This document shows positions 1 to 4,600 of a stretch of DNA of 6,906 nucleotides, in pieces. The stretch is from positions 1 to 6,906 of the forward strand of contig CAJQOW010000095.1 of the NCBI GenBank assembly GCA_905480055.1, written 5' to 3'. Positions within the stretch are counted from its first letter, which is position 1; each line of letters begins with the position of its first letter. A program made the translations under genes and the position numbers. The stretch is from an uncultured Acidimicrobiia bacterium. GTDB lineage: Bacteria > Actinomycetota > Acidimicrobiia > UBA5794. The notes under the pieces are model-generated. The model saw only the letters and a list, made by a program, of their open reading frames with translations, had not been told where the DNA came from and ran no database searches.

Positions 1-1454
1 ACGGTGAGGAGCAAGCTCCCGAGCCTGATCCTTTGCTGGAATGACAGCTCGCCAACCATGCCGGTGTCGAGCATGACCATGTCACCGTTGTCAAGATCCA
101 CGAACACATTGCCCGGGTGCGGGTCACCGTGGAAGAAGCCGTCGATCAAGAGCATCTTCACCGCGGCCATCACGACCCGGTTCGCCAACACTTCGCGATC
201 AAGTCCCGCCGCATCGATCGCGGCCGCATTTGTCGACTTCACACCTCTGATGAACTCCAGCGTCAGGACGCCGGAAGATGAGAGCTCGTACACAACATCG
301 GGTACTCGAATCCCCTCGATTGGGTCGAGCACCTGGGTGAGTCGACGCGCGTTGTACGCCTCGACCTTGTAGTCAAGCTCTCGAAGCAGTGTGGTTCCGA
401 ACTCGAGGACGATCCCAGCCAGGTCCATCTCCTCGGCCCATCGCGTGCGCCTTTCCAAGGCCTGCGACATCCGCACCAGGATGCGGACATCGGATCGCAG
501 CTGCGCGTGGATTTGCGGCCTCTGGATCTTCACAGCGACCACTCGGCCATCGTGAAGGACGGCTCGGTGAACCTGGGCCAGGGAAGCCGCTGCAAGCGGG
601 TCCGGATCGAACTCGGCGTACAGCTCCTCTGGCGGCGCACCGAGTTCAGCAATGATGCGATCCCGTGCCTGCTCGTAGGGGAAGAACGCCACGTCACTCT
701 GGAGCTTCTCCAGCTCCTCCTGCCATGCCACCGGAAGCGTCCGAGCCCGGCTGGACACGATCTGACCGATCTTCACGTATGTCGGACCAAGGTCCTGCAA
801 AAGGAGCCGAAACCGCACCGGGGGTTGCAGCCGCACGAGGGGTGTCTCCGGTTGCCAGAGCCACGTCTGGAGCCGCCGCCTGAACTGGGCGATCGATCCG
901 TCGCCATCGAACAGGGCATCAATGCCGTGGACCTGGAGCGCCTGTCGAACGCGAAGCAACCGGAGGCGTTCCTCAGCCACCTTGCTGAACCTCAGGAGCT
1001 CGAACGAAGTCACCGGACGGCGAACCCCGCTCCTGTCGTCGACAACCGGCGGGGTCAGACCGAGGAATCCGATTCCTGTAAGGCGGAGTAGGCCCAGAAA
1101 CACACCACCGACCAAGACCTGCCACACGGAGCTGGCTTCGAGCGAACCCGCAAACCACACCAGAAGGCCAAAGATCACGATATCGACGAGTGCAACCACC
1201 AGTCCATAGGTCTGCACGATGAAGGGCATCAGAAGCAGATCGAGAACCGGCCGTACAAAGGCGTTGAGCAGCCCGTAGATCAGGGCGAGCAGCGCCAACG
1301 AAACGAGTGACGCTGAAAGATCGGTGCGAATGCCGGGCATGAACGCGAGTGCAACCGTCACCATCACCAGATCCATGGCGAAACGGACAAGCAGGACCCG
1401 GAAGTTGACCTTGTACCTGCGGTGACGACCGGTGTCGGTCTCAGATGCGTTCAT
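1..1454 (-). CDS. ABC1/AarF/UbiB-family atypical kinase with N-terminal holin-like membrane domain (3' end beyond window)
   Basis: An uninterrupted frame of 484 codons runs from ATG at 1454 off the left edge, so the C-terminus is missing. Residues about 20-133 form four hydrophobic segments. The stretch GLLNAFVRPVLDLLLMPF (61-78) matches the signature of the PF04020 phage-holin superfamily IV. From about 215 the ABC1 kinase motifs appear in order: KxGQ (K228-Q231), the alanine-rich loop (288-291) replacing a P-loop, the VAVK lysine (K309), ExD (E359/D361), the catalytic HGDPHPGN (442-449) and a metal-binding DTG (463-465, where DFG is usual). ABC1 proteins are ATP-binding atypical kinases or ATPases, often linked to quinone or isoprenoid-lipid metabolism; the substrate here is unknown. 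An in-frame TAG lies 12 nt upstream, so this is the most upstream possible ATG. There is no usable Shine-Dalgarno sequence. marR lies 95 nt upstream on the same strand. The family call is firm; the N-terminal domain assignment is by motif recognition. Confidence 0.93.
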   Translation of the reverse strand, partial: MNASETDTGRHRRYKVNFRVLLVRFAMDLVMVTVALAFMPGIRTDLSASLVSLALLALIYGLLNAFVRPVLDLLLMPFIVQTYGLVVALVDIVIFGLLVWFAGSLEASSVWQVLVGGVFLGLLRLTGIGFLGLTPPVVDDRSGVRRPVTSFELLRFSKVAEERLRLLRVRQALQVHGIDALFDGDGSIAQFRRRLQTWLWQPETPLVRLQPPVRFRLLLQDLGPTYVKIGQIVSSRARTLPVAWQEELEKLQSDVAFFPYEQARDRIIAELGAPPEELYAEFDPDPLAAASLAQVHRAVLHDGRVVAVKIQRPQIHAQLRSDVRILVRMSQALERRTRWAEEMDLAGIVLEFGTTLLRELDYKVEAYNARRLTQVLDPIEGIRVPDVVYELSSSGVLTLEFIRGVKSTNAAAIDAAGLDREVLANRVVMAAVKMLLIDGFFHGDPHPGNVFVDLDNGDMVMLDTGMVGELSFQQRIRLGSLLLT

Positions 1455-1466
1455 GCAGCGAGTCTA
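1455..1466 (-). promoter_or_regulatory. Candidate leaderless -10 element of the ABC1 kinase gene
   Basis: On the minus strand TAGACT (1466-1461) sits exactly 6 nt before the ATG at 1454. That spacing would place transcription initiation on the A of the start codon. No Shine-Dalgarno sequence is present at a useful distance; a GAAGG at 1475-1471 is too far upstream. No convincing -35 box is found 16-19 nt upstream, so this rests on the -10 position and on the parallel with marR and arsR. Confidence 0.35.
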
Positions 1467-1478
1467 TGCACCTTCGGG

Positions 1479-1490
1479 AATCGGCCGATT
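1479..1490. repeat. Perfect 12-bp palindrome upstream of the ABC1 kinase gene
   Basis: AATCGGCCGATT equals its own reverse complement. It ends 24 nt upstream of the kinase start codon and covers the region where a -35 box would lie if the -10 at 1466-1461 is used. Its place and symmetry fit a repressor or activator site, but a perfect 12-mer can occur by chance and no second copy is seen in the window. Confidence 0.35.
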
Positions 1491-1549
1491 GGAGATGCCT
1501 GACGGAACGTTGGCACCACGGTGGCGCTGGATACGAGTGTCAACCAGCC

Positions 1550-2041
1550 TCACCGCGAGGCGGCCTCCCCCTCGAGGATCGCCAGGGCATCACCGCCTAC
1601 CGAGCCAGCGAGTTTCTCGAGTAGCCCGCCCAGTTGCGCAAGCTCGACAGTCGTGAGATGGGATCCGACATGCTCATCGATTCCCCTGAGATGCACGCGG
1701 CCAGCCTGCTTGAAGACATCGACGCCGACAGGGGTGAGCGCGACGAATGTTCCACGACGATCTGAACCGCAGGCACGACGTTCGACAAGGCCCTGTGCCT
1801 CGATCCGGTCGATGAGCCGTGTCGTGGCACTGCGACTGAGGCCGATGAGGTCGGCGAGCTCGGAGGGTCGCATGGCACCCTGATCGGTCTGGGCGAGCAT
1901 GAGGAGTATCGAATACCACTCGAGGGAAATTGGGGTCTCATCCTCCATCTCGCGAGCCAGCACGGCGTTGACGCGGGTGTACGCAGTCATCATCTGGCGC
2001 CAGGTATCGGACGCGGGCGTCACCTTGATCTTCACAGGCAT
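1550..2041 (-). CDS. MarR-family transcriptional regulator
   Basis: The 163-residue protein has the MarR layout: an N-terminal dimerisation helix (about 12-32), a helix at 38-52, then a winged helix-turn-helix. The run MRPSELADLIGLSRSATTRL (57-76) contains helix 3 and the recognition helix, and SDRRGTFVALTP (93-104) is the beta wing with the conserved DxR. C-terminal helices (about 105-145) complete the dimer interface. MarR proteins are homodimeric repressors released by small ligands or thiol oxidation. The single cysteine (C91, next to the wing) is not at the N-terminal position used by OhrR-type peroxide sensors, so the inducer cannot be named. The gene is divergent from yceI and the shared gap holds two 21-bp palindromic repeats, suggesting autoregulation and control of yceI. 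ATG at 2041 has no Shine-Dalgarno sequence but has a TAGGCT box 6 nt upstream, fitting a leaderless transcript. Confidence 0.93.
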   Translation of the reverse strand: MPVKIKVTPASDTWRQMMTAYTRVNAVLAREMEDETPISLEWYSILLMLAQTDQGAMRPSELADLIGLSRSATTRLIDRIEAQGLVERRACGSDRRGTFVALTPVGVDVFKQAGRVHLRGIDEHVGSHLTTVELAQLGGLLEKLAGSVGGDALAILEGEAASR

Positions 2042-2076
2042 CCCGTCAGCCTACAGAAGATAGTTGCACAACGCAA
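2042..2076 (-). promoter_or_regulatory. Candidate leaderless promoter of marR
   Basis: On the minus strand TTGCGT (2076-2071), a 17-nt spacer and TAGGCT (2053-2048) end exactly 6 nt before the ATG at 2041, so the predicted +1 is the start codon. The -35 lies inside operator copy 1, which would allow autorepression. The -10 matches only the TAnnnT pattern. Confidence 0.45.
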
Positions 2077-2080
2077 TCAT
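2060..2080. promoter_or_regulatory. Putative MarR operator, copy 1
   Basis: This is the first of two identical 21-bp repeats. Each is an imperfect palindrome with core TTGC-N5-GCAA and outer AT...AT arms (12 of 21 positions symmetric). That is the size and symmetry expected for a MarR dimer. This copy contains the proposed -35 boxes of both marR (minus strand) and yceI (plus strand), so occupancy would silence both. Assignment to this MarR is by location. Confidence 0.75.
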
Positions 2081-2092
2081 CTCGTATATAGT
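2064..2092 (+). promoter_or_regulatory. Probable yceI promoter
   Basis: TTGCAC (2064-2069), a 17-nt spacer and TATAGT (2087-2092) give a good sigma-70-type promoter with predicted +1 near 2099. This leaves a short leader before the AAGGAG ribosome site at 2123-2128. The -35 is in operator copy 1; the -10 and +1 are covered by operator copy 2, a layout typical of steric repression. Confidence 0.6.
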
Positions 2093-2108
2093 TGCACAAC
2101 GCAATCAT
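2088..2108. promoter_or_regulatory. Putative MarR operator, copy 2
   Basis: An exact second copy of the 21-bp repeat, 28 bp downstream of copy 1 (7-bp gap). It overlaps the proposed yceI -10 and start point. A 28-bp offset is about 2.7 helical turns, so two bound dimers would sit on different faces of the DNA. Confidence 0.75.
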
Positions 2109-2135
2109 TGTTCGACACAACGAAGGAGAACTGCA

Positions 2136-2714
2136 ATGGTCTCAACAATGCACGACCTGACACGCACAGAGAACGGCTCCGTGGTCCCTGCTCCGGGCAC
2201 GTGGGTCATCGACGGATCCCATTCGTCAGCCGAATTCGTAGCCCGACACCTCATGGTCACCAAGGTGCGGGGCGGCTTCAAGGACATCTCTGGCACCATC
2301 GTCGTCAGAGACGACCCCATCGATTCATCCGTCGATGTGGCGATCCAGACAAGCTCAGTCACCACAGGTGATGCGGAGCGCGATGGCCATGTGACCTCAC
2401 CCGACTTCTTCGACATTGAGAACCATCCCGTGATGACGTTCGTGTCGACAGCAGTCCGACCCAGCGGCTCAGCCTGGCAACTCGAGGGCGACCTCACGAT
2501 CAAGGACGTGACCAAGCCGGTCGTGCTCGACTTCGCCTTCGAGGGCGTCATCAACGATCCATGGGGCAACGCAAAGGCAGCCTTCTCCGGCAAGACGGAG
2601 ATCGATCGCGACGAGTGGGGACTGACATGGAACGTCGCCCTCGACGCAGGCGGCGTACTCGTGTCGAAGAAGGTGACCGTCGAGATCGAGGTACAAGCCT
2701 CCCCGGCTCCCTGA
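2136..2714 (+). CDS. yceI: YceI-family (lipocalin-like) protein
   Basis: The 192-residue product is a PF04264 YceI-like protein. These form an extended beta-barrel; known members bind polyisoprenoid or amphiphilic ligands and are often induced by stress. Characteristic stretches are GTWVIDGSHSSAEFVARHLM (21-40), KVRGGF (43-48), the SPDFFDIENHPVMTF segment (88-102), the GDLTIKDVTKPV turn (118-129) and a C-terminal strand GGVLVSKKVTVEIEV (172-186). It has no signal peptide, so unlike E. coli YceI it is predicted to be cytoplasmic. The start is set at ATG 2136 because AAGGAG (2123-2128) lies 7 nt upstream; a frame extension back to a TTG at 2064 would run through the operators and promoter and is rejected. 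The divergent marR and paired operators point to MarR control. A strong terminator follows at once, so the gene is monocistronic. Confidence 0.93.
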   Translation: MVSTMHDLTRTENGSVVPAPGTWVIDGSHSSAEFVARHLMVTKVRGGFKDISGTIVVRDDPIDSSVDVAIQTSSVTTGDAERDGHVTSPDFFDIENHPVMTFVSTAVRPSGSAWQLEGDLTIKDVTKPVVLDFAFEGVINDPWGNAKAAFSGKTEIDRDEWGLTWNVALDAGGVLVSKKVTVEIEVQASPAP

Positions 2715-2739
2715 GCCCGCACAGATCAAGCGAATGATG

Positions 2740-2774
2740 GGGTCCCGACCGTGAAGGTCGGGACCCTTTTCGTT
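2740..2774 (+). terminator. Rho-independent terminator of yceI
   Basis: A perfect 11-bp GC-rich stem (2740-2750 with 2756-2766), a GTGAA loop and then TTTTCGTT. It begins 25 nt after the yceI stop and separates it from the arsR operon. Confidence 0.92.
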
Positions 2775-2794
2775 GTGAGGCACCGAGGTCGTCA

Positions 2795-2809
2795 GCACTC
2801 ATCAAGTGC
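2795..2809. promoter_or_regulatory. Candidate ArsR operator (inverted repeat)
   Basis: GCACT-N5-AGTGC is an exact 5-bp inverted repeat ending 6 nt upstream of the proposed arsR -35. A looser TCAA-N10-TTGA pair (2802-2819) overlaps it and the -35. ArsR proteins usually bind imperfect palindromes at their own promoter, so either could be the operator. The arms are short, so confidence is limited. Confidence 0.35.
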
Positions 2810-2815
2810 ACACCA

Positions 2816-2845
2816 TTGACGCAACCCCGGGTGCCACCGTACAAT
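2816..2845 (+). promoter_or_regulatory. Probable leaderless promoter of the arsR-arsP-thioredoxin operon
   Basis: TTGACG (2816-2821), an 18-nt spacer and TACAAT (2840-2845) form the best sigma-70-type promoter in the window. The -10 ends exactly 6 nt before the ATG at 2852, so the predicted +1 is the start codon. No Shine-Dalgarno sequence precedes arsR, consistent with a leaderless message. Confidence 0.7.
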
Positions 2846-2851
2846 CGCCGT

Positions 2852-3151
2852 ATGGACACTTCAATGACTCTTGAACAGTTGTCCTACGAGGAGCGGGCTG
2901 AGATTCTCAAGGCTGTGGCTGATCCGACTCGACTCGAAATCCTCGAGATGCTGTCACCTCAGGTTCGATGCAACTGCCACTTCCAGGAGCATCTCGAACT
3001 CGCACCAAACCTCCTGTCATACCACCTGAAGGTGTTGCGAGAGGCTGGACTGATCGCCGGAACCAAGCGCGGGCGATGGGTGGACTACGAACTGACTCCC
3101 ACCGCTCGCTCTCTCATCGTTGGCGCCTTGCCCCAAGGACTGGGCTCGTGA
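2852..3151 (+). CDS. arsR: ArsR/SmtB-family metal(loid)-responsive repressor with CxC motif
   Basis: The 99-residue protein is a compact ArsR winged helix-turn-helix. KAVADPTRLEILEML (20-34) is the family's hallmark helix. RCNCHFQEHL (39-48) corresponds to the ELCVCDL metal-binding helix of classical ArsR and keeps a CxC pair (C40, C42). LAPNLLSYHLKVLREAGLI (50-68) is the recognition helix, and GTKRGRWVDYELT (70-82) is the wing. Family members leave DNA when arsenite, other soft metals or thiol ligands bind. CxC in this helix favours a thiophilic inducer such as As(III), but this is inference. The ATG at 2852 is chosen over the in-frame TTG at 2816 because that TTG is the -35 box and the TACAAT -10 box lies between the two. 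The stop overlaps the GTG of the permease by 4 nt, indicating translational coupling. Confidence 0.93.
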   Translation: MDTSMTLEQLSYEERAEILKAVADPTRLEILEMLSPQVRCNCHFQEHLELAPNLLSYHLKVLREAGLIAGTKRGRWVDYELTPTARSLIVGALPQGLGS

Positions 3152-4203
3152 CGAGCAGCGCACCCACGCGACAGGATCATCAGCATGGCGGACGGCTTTG
3201 GGGGTTCGTCGTCGCCGCTGGGTTTGCCTGGGTCGTTGGTTATGCACTCAACGGGAGGTTCTGGGACGCCGTCGTGTACGACCTCGTCGGCCTCGATCCC
3301 GACAGCCATCTCGGTGCGTCCATCCACTTCTTCGTGTACGACACGACCAAGATCCTCCTGCTCCTTGCGGGGATCATTTTCATCATCACGGTCATGCGGA
3401 GCTTCGTCACCATTGAGCGCACCCGTGCAGTCCTCGGCGGACGGCGGGAGGGGTACGGAAACATCGCAGCCGCCGGCCTCGGTGTGGTCACACCGTTCTG
3501 CTCTTGTTCCGCCGTGCCGGTGTTCATCGGTTTCGTCGCTGCCGGTGTACCCCTCGGAATCACGCTCAGCTTCCTCATCGCCTCCCCGATGGTCAACGAG
3601 ATCGCCGTCATCCTGATATTCGGACTGTTCGGGTGGAAGGTGGCAGCGCTCTACGTCGTGTTCGGATTGCTTGTCGCGATCATCGCCGGATACGTGCTCG
3701 GAAGGCTGAATCTGGAGCGATGGGTCGAGCCGTTCGTCTTCGACACGAAGCTTCGCGGCGAGGCCGTCGAACCCTCGAGGGACATGCCGTGGGACGACCG
3801 GATTGCGATGGGGCGACAGGAGGTCACTTCGATCATCGGGAAGATCTGGCCATACCTCCTCATCGGCATTGGGGTTGGGGCAATCATCCACGGATGGGCA
3901 CCCGAGGATCTCTTCGTCAACGTTGCAGGATCGGGAAATCCGCTTGCCGTTCCCTTCGCAGTGATCCTGGGAATACCCCTGTACTCGAACGCTGCTGGCA
4001 TCGCCCCACTCGCCGGAGCCCTGGCCGACAAAGGCGTCGCTCTTGGCACCGTCCTGGCCTTCATGATGGCCGTCGTTGCGCTGTCGCTGCCCGAAATGAT
4101 CCTCCTGCGACGCGTCCTCAAGCCAAAGCTGCTCGCAACATTCATCGCGGTGCTCGCCGTGGGCATCATCACCGCCGGATATCTGTTCAACGCCATCATC
4201 TAG
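3148..4203 (+). CDS. arsP: ArsP/DUF318-family permease (putative organoarsenical or thiophile efflux)
   Basis: The 351-residue membrane protein belongs to PF03773 (ArsP_1, formerly DUF318). About eight to nine hydrophobic segments are visible (about 17-36, 63-83, 106-130, 134-160, 164-185, 231-250, 266-286, 297-318, 326-348). The family signatures are TPFCSCSAVPVFIGF (115-129, C118 and C120), SPMVNEIAV (146-154) and GIPLYSNAAG (275-284). A cytoplasmic-type loop (about 186-228) divides two repeat-like halves. Characterised ArsP proteins expel trivalent organoarsenicals such as methylarsenite, with membrane cysteines binding the substrate; the exact substrate here is not proven. The GTG start at 3148 overlaps the arsR stop and is preceded by AAGGA (3135-3139) at 8-nt spacing. 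The frame extends further upstream inside arsR, but that part is a shadow. A small thioredoxin-like gene follows after 14 nt, a common partner of this permease type. Confidence 0.9.
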   Translation: MTSSAPTRQDHQHGGRLWGFVVAAGFAWVVGYALNGRFWDAVVYDLVGLDPDSHLGASIHFFVYDTTKILLLLAGIIFIITVMRSFVTIERTRAVLGGRREGYGNIAAAGLGVVTPFCSCSAVPVFIGFVAAGVPLGITLSFLIASPMVNEIAVILIFGLFGWKVAALYVVFGLLVAIIAGYVLGRLNLERWVEPFVFDTKLRGEAVEPSRDMPWDDRIAMGRQEVTSIIGKIWPYLLIGIGVGAIIHGWAPEDLFVNVAGSGNPLAVPFAVILGIPLYSNAAGIAPLAGALADKGVALGTVLAFMMAVVALSLPEMILLRRVLKPKLLATFIAVLAVGIITAGYLFNAII

Positions 4204-4217
4204 AAAGGGGCTCCACC

Positions 4218-4451
4218 ATGGACGTCCAAGTACTTGGCCCGGGATGCAAGAACTGCGAGGCGCTGGAAGCGGCAACCAGGCAGGCGCTCGACGATCTTGC
4301 GATCGACCAGCACGTCACCAAGATCACCGACTACGGGGAGATCGCCTCATTCGGTGTCATGTCCACGCCAGCGCTCGCCATTGACGGCGAGGTCAAAGTC
4401 ACGGGACGGGTGCCCAGCGTCGACGAGATCAAGTCGCTCCTCGCCAGCTAG
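4218..4451 (+). CDS. Small thioredoxin-fold protein (redox-active disulfide protein 2 family)
   Basis: At 77 residues this is a minimal thioredoxin-like domain of the PF13192/TIGR00412 type. It starts directly with the first beta strand (MDVQVLG), followed by the active site GPGCKNC (C10-x-x-C13), a helix (14-27), a strand and the cis-proline segment VMSTPALAIDG (47-57, P51). It ends with the final strand (EVKVTGRVP) and helix (67-75). No signal peptide, so it acts in the cytosol. AAAGGGG (4204-4210) lies 7 nt before the ATG and only 14 nt separate it from the permease stop, so it is the last gene of the arsR operon. By association it probably reduces or hands over a thiol-bound substrate to the permease; that role is inference. 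The CKNC pair could support dithiol redox chemistry or soft-metal binding. Confidence 0.9.
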   Translation: MDVQVLGPGCKNCEALEAATRQALDDLAIDQHVTKITDYGEIASFGVMSTPALAIDGEVKVTGRVPSVDEIKSLLAS

Positions 4452-4600
4452 CCGAGCAGCTGTGTGCGTCGTACCCGAACCGATCAACCGATTGCGCAAC
4501 ACACCGACGGCCGCACAGCGCCGCCACATCGACGACAGGCCGTCACAACCCGGCCTCCGCGCAACTAGTGTCCGGGCTGTTGTCTAAGAGAGGACCGCAC
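4452..4600. other. Intergenic region between the thioredoxin gene and the sulfatase gene
   Basis: No gene is seen in these 149 bases. A perfect 7-bp inverted repeat, GACGGCC (4506-4512) with GGCCGTC (4538-4544), encloses a 25-nt loop but has no following T-run, so it is not a convincing terminator. A weak promoter candidate, GTCACA (4542-4547), 18 nt, TAGTGT (4566-4571), lies upstream of the AAGAGAGGA ribosome site (4586-4594). It suggests separate transcription of the sulfatase, at low confidence. Confidence 0.4.

Noticed and set aside
507..1091. Plus-strand frames opposite the ABC1 kinase gene
   Set aside because: The minus strand has a continuous 484-codon frame with every ABC1 motif; the plus-strand products show no domain and no ribosome sites.
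2105..2722. A 205-codon minus-strand frame antisense to yceI
   Set aside because: It is Ser/Thr-rich with no domain, while yceI on the plus strand has a strong ribosome site, promoter and family signatures.
2968..3147. Upstream in-frame extension of the permease inside arsR
   Set aside because: It would add an Arg/Pro-rich non-membrane stretch lying within arsR. The GTG at 3148 with AAGGA 8 nt upstream and a 4-nt overlap is the natural start.
3085..4275. A 396-codon open frame on the minus strand, antisense to arsP
   Set aside because: Its translation is hydrophilic and compositionally odd (rich in D, E, G and H) with no recognisable domain. It is exactly opposite a clear PF03773 permease and arises from codon bias in a GC-rich gene.
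4492..4499. TTGCGCAA palindrome resembling the MarR operator core
   Set aside because: It has the TTGC and GCAA arms but no 5-nt spacer and no outer arms, so it does not match the 21-bp repeat; likely chance.
4506..4544. GACGGCC...GGCCGTC inverted repeat as a terminator for the thioredoxin gene
   Set aside because: The 25-nt loop and the absence of a T-run make intrinsic termination unlikely.
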